Shown: piece after piece, positions 1 to 6,198 of the stretch
Layout: each line of letters begins with the position of its first letter
How positions within the stretch are numbered: position 1 is the first letter of the stretch
Origin: Candidatus Tenebribacter mawsonii
GTDB taxonomy: Bacteria > Cloacimonadota > Cloacimonadia > Cloacimonadales > TCS61
Reading direction: 5' to 3'
Assembly (NCBI GenBank): GCA_030765665.1
Contig: JAVCCD010000244.1
Location: 1 to 10,812 of the forward strand
DNA: 10,812 nucleotides
The notes under the pieces: model-generated
Database searches by the model: none
Told to the model about the DNA's origin: nothing
What the model saw: the letters and a program-made list of their open reading frames with translations, nothing else
Program-made: the position numbers and the translations under genes

Positions 1-396
1 CTCCTTATTGTAATCCATAGTATTTACTTTTCTACGAATCTCGATTTTCTCTCCAAAATTTATTAGTAACCCTACTTCAATTTTTGTAGCTTTTAAATAG
101 TTTACTAATTGAACTTCGTCTATCTTTGCCAACAAATTTTTAGCTTTGAGTTCGATAATTATTTTATCATCTATAACTATATCAGCATAGTATTCACCCA
201 CAAGCACTCCATCCATTCTAACATGAATTGGTTTTTGAGATTCAGCATTTAATCCAATTAAATTTAACCTATGAATTAAAGCTTTCTCATATACTTTCTC
301 TAAAAAACCACTTCCTAATTTATTGAAAACATAATAAACTTCTTTTATAATTTTTTCAGTTAAATCTGAGTATTTATAGTTCTTAGGATCTCTCAT
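1..396 (-). CDS. GxxExxY family protein, 3' end cut by window edge
   Basis: An open frame of 132 codons runs from an ATG at 396 to the left edge with no stop. I read it by hand on the minus strand. It contains GSGFLEKVYEKAL near residues 28-40, which is the GxxExxY signature, followed by an acidic/lysine segment (GEYYADIVIDDKIIIELKA, about residues 68-86) resembling the D...ExK core of PD-(D/E)XK nuclease folds. It ends with a KATKIEVGLLINFG block typical of the family. Family members are about 125-135 residues, so only the last few residues should be missing. A GGGAG lies 11 bases before the ATG, a loose Shine-Dalgarno spacing. It lies 141 bases after rnfD on the same strand, where an rnf operon would normally continue with rnfG. 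The biological role of the family is not established; the nuclease-like fold is an inference from the motif pattern. Confidence 0.85.
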   Translation of the reverse strand, partial: MRDPKNYKYSDLTEKIIKEVYYVFNKLGSGFLEKVYEKALIHRLNLIGLNAESQKPIHVRMDGVLVGEYYADIVIDDKIIIELKAKNLLAKIDEVQLVNYLKATKIEVGLLINFGEKIEIRRKVNTMDYNKE

Positions 397-537
397 ACTA
401 TTTAACGCTCCCTAAACTTCTTTTCACTCAAAGCAGATTCAATATGAAAACTATGAGAACGTATGATACTCAGATTAATCCTTCTTTTCATTTTCTCCAT
501 TTTTCCCTTCATATTTCTTCATACTTCTCAGCGCAAA
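397..537 (-). other. Purine-rich spacer between rnfD and the GxxExxY gene
   Basis: No gene is visible. On the minus strand the part at 481-527 is almost entirely purine (runs of GAAG, GGGAAAAATGGAG, GAAAAGAAGG). Next to it a direct repeat, TCAGCG at 528-533 and 538-543 on the plus strand separated by CAAA, overlaps the rnfD stop codon: the TGA of rnfD is the complement of the TCA in the second copy. The repeat looks like the short imperfect repeats that often border GxxExxY genes, but that resemblance is from memory. I see no hairpin followed by a T run, so co-transcription with rnfD is possible. Confidence 0.5.
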
Positions 538-1605
538 TCAGCGTTTAATTTGTCCAAATGGTTTGGGAACAGTATATCTATCAATCAGTGGAACTGCAAT
601 ATTCATTAGTAGAATTGAATAAGAAACTCCTTCTGGATACCCACCGATAAGGCGGATAACAACTGTGAGAGCTCCACATCCCATACCAAATATGAGTCTG
701 CCTTTTTTTGTGACCGGAGAAGTAACCATATCTGTTGCCATGAAGAATGCTCCAAGAATCAATCCTCCAGAAAGAATATGGAATATTGGGAGCATAATTG
801 AAGCAGAGAACATACCATTGATACCACCGAACACATAAATAAGTACGAATACAGTTCCTATATAACTAACTGGAATTCTCCACTCAATTATATGTTTCCA
901 TGCCAAATATGCAGCTCCAATTAGCAGAGCAGCAGCAGAAACTTCACCGATAACACCACCAACATTTCCCCAGAAGAGATCTTGAAGAGTGTTCATTCCA
1001 GTTAAATTATCCATAACCGTATTTGCCACGTCACTACTTATTTGCGTTGTGTCTCGGAGGGCTTTAACTACACGCAATGGAGTTGCAGAAGTTACAACCT
1101 CTGGAAAATTAGAAGGTAAATTATTTAGTCCATTAATTGAACTTTGAAACAAATTATTCATTGGTGTTGTGAATTTCCATCCTGCTGTCATTAAAGTTGG
1201 CCATGAAGCCATCATGAATGCACGACCTAGTAGTGCTGGATTGAAAATGTTAAAACCCAATCCACCAAATATCTGTTTACCAATAGCTATAGCAAAAATA
1301 GAGCCAAGAACCGGTAACCACCAAGGTGCGGATGAATTTATGTTGAAAGCGATAAGAATTCCAGTTACAACAGCGCTTCCATCATTTACAGTAATTGGAA
1401 CTTTTCTGAATTTCTGGATCAATGCCTCTGTAAAAACTGATGCAGCAACTGCATAAATTGTAAGAAACAAAGATTGAATTCCAAAAAAGAAAATTCCTAT
1501 CAGCAATGCTGGTGTAAGAGCTAAAACGACCTGCCACATAACAGAATTTATTGAGATTTTCTGTTTTATATGCGGTGCTGCAGAAACAGCAAAGACATCG
1601 TTCAT
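538..1605 (-). CDS. rnfD: Rnf electron-transport complex subunit RnfD
   Basis: Integral membrane, flavin-carrying subunit of the Rnf complex, which couples electron flow between reduced ferredoxin and NAD+ to Na+ or H+ pumping. The protein has 355 residues, normal for RnfD, with roughly nine to ten hydrophobic segments. The TSATPL motif at 172-177 corresponds to the (S/T)GAT flavinylation motif; T175 is the expected covalent FMN attachment site. Other family blocks are GMNTLQDLFWGNVGGVIGE (203-221), the TDMVTSPVT loop (291-299) and IRLIGGYPEGVSY (317-329). The chosen ATG has a strong GGAGG four bases upstream (plus-strand complement at 1610-1614). NqrB is the alternative, but the length and the missing NqrB extension favour RnfD. 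It follows rnfC on the same strand, separated by an inserted small gene. The stop codon falls inside a short repeat (see the spacer entry), so the last few residues may be altered relative to relatives. Confidence 0.95.
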   Translation of the reverse strand: MNDVFAVSAAPHIKQKISINSVMWQVVLALTPALLIGIFFFGIQSLFLTIYAVAASVFTEALIQKFRKVPITVNDGSAVVTGILIAFNINSSAPWWLPVLGSIFAIAIGKQIFGGLGFNIFNPALLGRAFMMASWPTLMTAGWKFTTPMNNLFQSSINGLNNLPSNFPEVVTSATPLRVVKALRDTTQISSDVANTVMDNLTGMNTLQDLFWGNVGGVIGEVSAAALLIGAAYLAWKHIIEWRIPVSYIGTVFVLIYVFGGINGMFSASIMLPIFHILSGGLILGAFFMATDMVTSPVTKKGRLIFGMGCGALTVVIRLIGGYPEGVSYSILLMNIAVPLIDRYTVPKPFGQIKR

Positions 1606-1624
1606 ATATCCTCCATTATTTAGA

Positions 1625-1645
1625 ATTAGGGTTTAGGGATTCGGG
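1625..1645 (+). repeat. Telomere-like heptads, left side of the four-helix-bundle cassette
   Basis: Three consecutive heptads read ATTAGGG, TTTAGGG and ATTCGGG on the plus strand, starting 11 bases past the stop of the small gene at 1656. They are the reverse complement of the CCCTAAW/CCCGAAW units at 2041-2096, so the small gene lies between inverted repeats. They end 20 bases before the rnfD start codon and do not disturb the rnfD Shine-Dalgarno. Confidence 0.85.
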
Positions 1646-1655
1646 GTTTGTGTCA

Positions 1656-2033
1656 CTATCCCATTAACCTTAATCCAATTTTATTTTTTAATTTTGAGAT
1701 TAATTTATTTAACATCATTGCAATGCTTTTAATCAAATCTGAAACTTTATCAAAGTTATTTTGATCAATGTATTTAAGTTTGAAAGCAATGATAACTTGT
1801 GTTTCTAATTCCAATAAAGAACCTCTTGCAACACGCAGAAAATAGATGTATTCTTTTGTTGTTCCACGTCCCCATCCTTCGGCAATATTAGAAGAGATAG
1901 ATATAACCGCTCGCTGCATCTGATTAGAAATAGCATATTTCTCTTTTGAGGGAAATAAATCGATGATTCGATAAATTTCAACTGCAAGCTCTATACCTTT
2001 TTGCCAAACAATCAATTCTTTATAATTTTTCAT
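1656..2033 (-). CDS. Four-helix-bundle protein (23S rRNA intervening-sequence / S23 family)
   Basis: The 125-residue protein matches the four-helix-bundle family first found encoded in intervening sequences of 23S rRNA genes and related to the Avd accessory protein of diversity-generating retroelements. Visible blocks are LIVWQKG (7-13), LFPSKEKY (26-33), QMQRAVISISSNIAEGWGR (38-56) and FLRVARGSLLELETQ (65-79); RA, NIAEG, FL and GS..E are the usual invariant positions. An upstream in-frame ATG at 2111 would add 26 residues, but these are only the heptad repeat translated (SGFGIR, SGFGFR), so I start at 2033, where an AGGA lies six bases upstream. That AGGA comes from the last degenerate heptad. 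The biochemical role is unknown; the fold makes toroidal pentamers that bind nucleic acid in Avd, and carrying that over here is an inference. It sits between rnfC and rnfD, to which it has no evident functional link. Confidence 0.9.
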   Translation of the reverse strand: MKNYKELIVWQKGIELAVEIYRIIDLFPSKEKYAISNQMQRAVISISSNIAEGWGRGTTKEYIYFLRVARGSLLELETQVIIAFKLKYIDQNNFDKVSDLIKSIAMMLNKLISKLKNKIGLRLMG

Positions 2034-2040
2034 AATAATT

Positions 2041-2096
2041 CCTAAATCCCGAAACCCGAAACCCGAAACCCGAATCCCGAATCCCGAATCCCTAAT
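2041..2096 (-). repeat. Eight tandem heptads, right side of the cassette; overlaps the rnfC stop
   Basis: Exactly 56 bases made of eight 7-base units. On the plus strand they read CCTAAAT, then CCCGAAA three times, CCCGAAT three times, and CCCTAAT. On the transcribed-sense (minus) strand this gives seven GGG tracts separated by four-base spacers. The outermost unit contains the TAG stop of rnfC (2094-2092), and the innermost provides the Shine-Dalgarno of the four-helix-bundle gene. The outer two units are the exact inverse of two of the three units at 1625-1645. Confidence 0.95.
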
Positions 2097-3411
2097 TTGT
2101 TCTATTCTCACTTACTTTAATCTTACCAATATCAATCCACTGAATTAGTTTAATATGAGAAGGACAGACATAGGCACAACTACCACATTTTATACAATCC
2201 ATCACACCACTTTTTTCAGCTGAGTCCCAATCATCATTGCGAACATGATGTGCAATAAAGCTTGGAACAATATTCATTGGACAAATATCTACACATCGTC
2301 CACAGCGTAGACATACATTTTCCTGCTCTCGGTGAGCTTCCTTTTTATCAAACAAAAGTAGACCGGAACTGCCTTTGGTCATTGGTGTTTCTAAAGAAGG
2401 AATAGCAAACCCCATCATTGGTCCACCGGAAATTATTTTGCCAATATCTTCGGTAGTGCCTTCGCAATATTCTAACAGGTCAGAGTAAAATGTTCCAATA
2501 CGAGCTTTGATATTTTTGGGATTCTTTACTATTTTACCGCTAATTGTAATAACTCTATCAACCAATGGTTTCTTGTAACGTACAGCTTCATATACAGCGA
2601 TAGCAGTTCCCACATTTTGTACAACAACGCTCACATCCATGGGTAAGCCACCTTTGTTTGGAACCTTGCGGTTTGTGGCAGCATAGATGAGTTGTTTCTC
2701 TGCACCTTGTGGATATTTGAGATGAAGACCCACAACTTTAATATTCTTCTCATTCTTCAATAATTTTTTAAAAAGTTTGATAGCGTCAGGTTTATTCGCT
2801 TCTATGCCAACAACACCATGTTTTGCCTCGACGATCTTCATTAATATTTTCAATCCAGCTAAAATATCTTCTGCTTGTTCCAACATTATACGATAATCAG
2901 CTGTAAGGTAAGGCTCGCATTCTACACCATTTAGAATGATTGTATCGATTTTTTTACCTTCAGGTGGTGAAAGTTTTACATGAGTAGGAAATCCAGCTCC
3001 ACCCATTCCACATACACCAGCATCTGCAATTCTCTCTTTCAAATCTTTTGCAGAGAGATCCATAAAATTACTTTCATCAACCAATTCAATCCATTTATCC
3101 TCACCGTCTCCAGTAATCTCGATACCTTGAACTAAAGCACCTGTTGGATGATTGAATTGTGCAATTTTTGTAACTTTACCGGAGATCGATGAATGCATTG
3201 GAATTGAAACAAAACCACCTGCATCTGCAATTTTTTGACCTGCAACAACTTCATCACCAATCTTAACTATAGGCTTTGACGGAGCTCCAATATGTTGAGA
3301 TAGAGGAATTACAATTTTTTCGGGTAAGGGCATAACTTCAATTTTCTTATCTTTAGAAAAAACCTTATTATCGTGAGGGTGAATTCCACCTGGAAATGTT
3401 TTGAAACCCAT
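2092..3411 (-). CDS. rnfC: Rnf electron-transport complex subunit RnfC
   Basis: Peripheral NADH/FMN-binding and iron-sulfur subunit of the Rnf complex, at the cytoplasmic face. The 439 residues show the RnfC order: GGIHPHDNK start (8-16); a biotinyl-like barrel (about 28-85); the nucleotide-binding GVCGMGGAGFPTHVKL (132-147) with NGVECEPYLTADY (161-173); a KYPQGAEKQLIYA block (232-244); and a ferredoxin domain with two CxxCxxCxxxC[P] clusters, C367/C370/C373/C377 and C406/C409/C412/C416, for two [4Fe-4S] centres. A GGGAG seven bases upstream supports the start at 3411. Length is at the short end of the family, without the repetitive alanine-rich tail of some proteobacterial RnfC. The TAG stop lies within a heptad repeat, suggesting the cassette entered at or beside the 3' end of rnfC. 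It is the first rnf gene here; a promoter should lie in 3412-3580, but I see no convincing -10/-35 pair. Confidence 0.96.
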   Translation of the reverse strand: MGFKTFPGGIHPHDNKVFSKDKKIEVMPLPEKIVIPLSQHIGAPSKPIVKIGDEVVAGQKIADAGGFVSIPMHSSISGKVTKIAQFNHPTGALVQGIEITGDGEDKWIELVDESNFMDLSAKDLKERIADAGVCGMGGAGFPTHVKLSPPEGKKIDTIILNGVECEPYLTADYRIMLEQAEDILAGLKILMKIVEAKHGVVGIEANKPDAIKLFKKLLKNEKNIKVVGLHLKYPQGAEKQLIYAATNRKVPNKGGLPMDVSVVVQNVGTAIAVYEAVRYKKPLVDRVITISGKIVKNPKNIKARIGTFYSDLLEYCEGTTEDIGKIISGGPMMGFAIPSLETPMTKGSSGLLLFDKKEAHREQENVCLRCGRCVDICPMNIVPSFIAHHVRNDDWDSAEKSGVMDCIKCGSCAYVCPSHIKLIQWIDIGKIKVSENRTN

Positions 3412-3581
3412 ATTCTCTCCCTTTATATTAAATAATCCTAATAATTATAATTTTTTTATACCAAATTTTAAACTTTTAGTTAAATAGCAAGTATTTTTTT
3501 TTGTGCTCACTAAGGCTTAATTTTTTGATGTTTTGGAGTCATGTAAATTGTTTTTGAGCTTAACTATTTTATTAAATTCCA

Positions 3582-3616
3582 CCTTCCAAAGATTAATAAC
3601 TTTAATCTTCGGAAGG
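3582..3616 (-). terminator. Hairpin terminator downstream of the prolyl isomerase gene
   Basis: A 15-pair stem with one mismatch: CCTTCC (3582-3587) plus AAAGATTAA (3588-3596) pairs with TTAATCTTC (3602-3610) plus GGAAGG (3611-3616), around a five-base loop. It starts 17 bases after the stop of the minus-strand gene ending at 3634. On that strand the tail is AT-rich but not a clean T run, so efficiency is uncertain. It separates the isomerase gene from the rnfC transcript. On the plus strand it is followed by CTTTT, but no plus-strand gene precedes it. Confidence 0.6.
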
Positions 3617-3633
3617 CTTTTAATTCATTATAA

Positions 3634-4380
3634 TTATGCCATTACGATTTTGAAATCTTGGCGCATCTTTGTTATCTTGTTTGTATATTCTGCTCGTTGT
3701 TTATTACTGATAAGATCTTGTGAAACTTGTTCTTTAACATCTTCAAATTTAGTTTCAGCAGCTTCCTGCTTCTCATTTAATTTTATTATATGATATCCAA
3801 ATTGTGTTTTTACAGGTTTTGAAATCTCATCCTTTTTCATATTAAAAGCTACTTCTTCATATTCTGGAACCATCTGTCCTTTCGGAAATGAGCCTAAATT
3901 TCCACCCTTATCTTTTGAAGGGCATTTAGAATGTGCTTTTGCTGCATCTTCAAATGTGATCTCATTACTTAATATTTTCTGATGAATATCTTTACACTCT
4001 TCTTCAGAATCTACTAAAATGTGGCTAGTATCTGTTTTTTCTGGACTAGAAAATTTTGTTTTATTTGTTTCAAAATGTTCTACTACTTCAGCATCGTTTA
4101 CTTTAATAGATTGCATAAGGTTGTTAACATTCAATTGAGTAAGGATCATGCCCTTCATTTTTGATATTTCACTTTTGAATTCATCTGTCTCTTCAAGTTT
4201 GTTAGCTTTTGCATCTGCTAAGAATAGAGTTTGATTTATCAATTCCTGCAAAATGTGTTTTTTGCCTTCATTGCTTTGATATTGCATTGCTTGCTGGGAA
4301 TCTAATCTTTTAATGAAATTATCTACTTGTAATTGTGTTATTTGCACTCCAGCTACTGTTGCTAATACTTTATTTTCCAT
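3634..4380 (-). CDS. Parvulin-type peptidyl-prolyl cis-trans isomerase without signal peptide
   Basis: A 248-residue isomerase of the PpiC/parvulin family, which catalyses cis-trans isomerisation of prolyl bonds during folding. A helical SurA/trigger-factor-like N-terminal part covers about residues 1-110. The rotamase domain covers about 117-203, with expected active-site positions visible: H120 in TSHILV, C153 in SKCPSKDKGGNLG, the MVPEYEEVAF block (170-179), and H197 in QFGYHII. A lysine/glutamate-rich helical tail follows. There is no signal peptide or lipobox: the N-terminus is MENKVLATVAGVQIT, which is also how short clostridial parvulins begin, so it should be cytoplasmic, unlike PrsA or SurA. 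An AGGAG five bases before the ATG supports the start. It is monocistronic: an inverted-repeat terminator follows and a divergent gene precedes. A housekeeping chaperone role is inferred. Confidence 0.93.
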   Translation of the reverse strand: MENKVLATVAGVQITQLQVDNFIKRLDSQQAMQYQSNEGKKHILQELINQTLFLADAKANKLEETDEFKSEISKMKGMILTQLNVNNLMQSIKVNDAEVVEHFETNKTKFSSPEKTDTSHILVDSEEECKDIHQKILSNEITFEDAAKAHSKCPSKDKGGNLGSFPKGQMVPEYEEVAFNMKKDEISKPVKTQFGYHIIKLNEKQEAAETKFEDVKEQVSQDLISNKQRAEYTNKITKMRQDFKIVMA

Positions 4381-4407
4381 TTATTCTCCTAATTATATTT
4401 TAGAAGT

Positions 4408-4436
4408 TAGAAAAAAAAAGTTAATATATGTGTCAA
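4408..4436 (-). promoter_or_regulatory. Candidate promoter for the prolyl isomerase gene
   Basis: A perfect TTGACA lies at 4436-4431 on the minus strand, 50 bases before the ATG at 4380, within TTTGACA. At a 17-base spacing the -10 position reads TTTCTA, a poor match, and the spacer contains a nine-base T run. The -35 element is convincing alone; the pair is not. Confidence 0.3.
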
Positions 4437-4605
4437 ACGGTATATTATTGAACAGATTGATTCTTCTGTGGATGTCTTTGTATTAGTTAAGAAAAATAAT
4501 TTTGCAACTGCTTAGAAGCGCAATAGATTATCAATCTGATTAGGAATGATAATAATAAAATTAGTATAATCTTTACAAAACCAAAATTGGTAAAATTTAT
4601 TTTAA

Positions 4606-4632
4606 TTGTCAAATAGATTATAATTTTATAAA
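4606..4632 (+). promoter_or_regulatory. Candidate promoter for the MFS permease gene
   Basis: TTGTCA (4606-4611) and TATAAA (4627-4632) are spaced by 15 bases, about 60 bases before the ATG at 4693. Each hexamer is one base off consensus, but the spacer is short and the whole area is AT-rich, so chance matches are likely. Confidence 0.3.
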
Positions 4633-4692
4633 AGTAGACAAAAAATCTTAATTTAATGAATTTGCAAATAATTATTATATTGGGAATTAGAA

Positions 4693-5985
4693 ATGAAATT
4701 AGGATTTATTGAGAAGAAAACATTCCGGCTTTTGATGCTGGCATCTTTTTTCAATGGTTTTGTATTCGGTACATTCAACATCCATGATGTAGTTGCTAAG
4801 AAGGCACTGTTAGCCTTGGATTGGCAGATCACGATACTTGTAATGTTGTGGCCGTTATCCAATTTATTCTCTATCTGGTGGGGAAAAGCACTTGAACACT
4901 CCAAGAGCATTTCCAGATTTTTTGTTCTTACTGCATTTGTTGGCAGACTCGTTCTACTCTTCATGTTATGGACCCATAACTATTATTCCTATTTGATAAT
5001 AATGATCTTTGTATTTTCTTTCAATTCGCTTTTAAGTCCTGCCCAAAATTCGATATATCAGAACAATATTGCTGCTGAAAACAGAGGTGTTCTATTTGGA
5101 TATACGGCAAGTCTGGTTACATTGATAGCAATCACTTTCAGTTATTCTGCCGGGAAGTTGATGGATATTAATGAAGATTGGTTCCGTTATATATTCTCCG
5201 TTGCCGGTTTAATGGGATGTGTAAGCTCTCTGCTGATGGCAATGATAAAGATTGAAAATAAGAAATTTGATGCAACCAGATTAAAACTCAAACAACTTTT
5301 TTTAACACCAATAAAGCGAACTGTAGATATTTTGAAGAAAAACAAAGATTTCGCTATTTTTCAAAGGAATTTTTTTATATACGGAATTGGCTTCATGATA
5401 ATACTTCCGGCTATTCCCAAATTTTTGGTAGAATATCTTAAAATGGATTATTCACAGACTTTTATGGCAAAGGGAGTAATTTCACAGCTTGGAATTCTGT
5501 TTCTGGCTCCAATTGCCGGTAAGATCCACGACAAGAAAAATCCGTCCTTCTTCACATTCCTTGCCTTCTTCACTTTAGGTTGTTATCCGGTGATCCTATT
5601 GATCTCCAGTTTTCTGATAGGTTCAGGAATAGAGAATTATGTTGTCTATTTTGCTTATCTCATTTTTGGAATTGGCATGTCCGCTATTATAATATCATGG
5701 AATATGAGTTCCATATTTTTTGCAGGTGATGATGATGTTTCTATGTATCAAAGTGTTCATGTAACACTTACAGGTTTAAGAGCGCTTATCGTTCCATTTA
5801 TTGGGTATTTTATCTTGAAATATTTTGGTGTAAAAGTTGTATTTATTATTTCTGTAAGTATGTTTTGGCTAGCTTCTACTTTGAGCTATCTCGATTATTT
5901 AAGAATTTGCAAATCTGGCTTTGAATATTCAGCTAAATTTGACAGGATCGTAAAATATTTTCGTAGACTTCCACCCAGAGGATAA
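4693..5985 (+). CDS. Major facilitator superfamily permease, substrate unknown
   Basis: A 430-residue inner-membrane protein with about twelve hydrophobic segments, six on each side of a charged loop (roughly residues 186-224: KIENKKFDATRLKLK and onward). This is the MFS layout. Family-like blocks are SPAQNSIYQNNIAAENRGVL (115-134), which matches the SPA...RG loop between helices 4 and 5 of many MFS carriers, SAGKLMD (152-158), and TGLRALIVPFIGYFIL (360-375). The MFS motif-A loop between helices 2 and 3 is only weakly present (WWGKALEHSKSISR), so I cannot infer direction or substrate. The start at 4693 follows a weak GGGA eight bases upstream. It is the only gene in its stretch, read divergently from the isomerase, and is followed by a REP-like element. 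The cationic C-terminus (KFDRIVKYFRRLPPRG) is cytoplasmic. Confidence 0.85.
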   Translation: MKLGFIEKKTFRLLMLASFFNGFVFGTFNIHDVVAKKALLALDWQITILVMLWPLSNLFSIWWGKALEHSKSISRFFVLTAFVGRLVLLFMLWTHNYYSYLIIMIFVFSFNSLLSPAQNSIYQNNIAAENRGVLFGYTASLVTLIAITFSYSAGKLMDINEDWFRYIFSVAGLMGCVSSLLMAMIKIENKKFDATRLKLKQLFLTPIKRTVDILKKNKDFAIFQRNFFIYGIGFMIILPAIPKFLVEYLKMDYSQTFMAKGVISQLGILFLAPIAGKIHDKKNPSFFTFLAFFTLGCYPVILLISSFLIGSGIENYVVYFAYLIFGIGMSAIIISWNMSSIFFAGDDDVSMYQSVHVTLTGLRALIVPFIGYFILKYFGVKVVFIISVSMFWLASTLSYLDYLRICKSGFEYSAKFDRIVKYFRRLPPRG

Positions 5986-6010
5986 TGATTATGCAAAGTT
6001 GGGAAACAAG

Positions 6011-6149
6011 TGTCTTTCTGAGGATAAGCTTACAAAGGCATTCGACGAAGAATCTCACTATAAGCGGAGATCCTTACAAAGAGCAACGTGCAAGATTCGT
6101 CCAGTCTTCTCAGGCATCTGCCGGATACGACCAGGCAAGCAGGATGACA
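6011..6149 (+). repeat. REP-like interspersed element, copy 1
   Basis: The intergenic stretch between the permease and amidase genes begins with TGTCTTTCTGAGG (6011-6023), continues with GACGAAGAATCTCACTA (6044-6060) and GGAGATCCTT (6066-6075), and ends with AGGATGACA (6141-6149). The outer ends are imperfect inverted repeats (TGTC...GACA), as are the inner AATCTC/GAGATC blocks. The same words recur at 9972-10062 and, inverted, at 10107-10151. The region is more GC-rich than its surroundings. Open frames here merely translate the repeat. Confidence 0.7.
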
Positions 6150-6198
6150 AGTACACTATTATGAAGAGTTTATTCCAAAGAATAACTATGGAGGATAG

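Larger units (their letters stand above)
4381..4692. other. Divergent intergenic region between isomerase and MFS genes
   Basis: 312 very AT-rich bases with no gene. It should hold both outward promoters. Besides the two promoter candidates listed separately, there is a small dyad, ACCAA-AA-TTGGT, at 4580-4591, upstream of the permease promoter candidate, and an AGATT-ATC-AATCT dyad near 4525-4537. Either could be an operator, but each is too short to call. Two TATAAT hexamers (4565-4570, 4619-4624) lack a good -35 partner. Confidence 0.5.

Noticed and set aside
1169..1456. Plus-strand open frame inside rnfD
   Set aside because: It is a shadow of a well-supported membrane protein on the other strand.
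1656..2096. Diversity-generating retroelement, because the four-helix-bundle family includes Avd
   Set aside because: No reverse transcriptase, template repeat or variable repeat is present, and the nearest genes are rnf subunits.
2034..2111. N-terminal extension of the four-helix-bundle protein from the ATG at 2111
   Set aside because: The extra 26 residues are the heptad repeat in translation and overlap the rnfC end; the ATG at 2033 has a Shine-Dalgarno and matches the family start.
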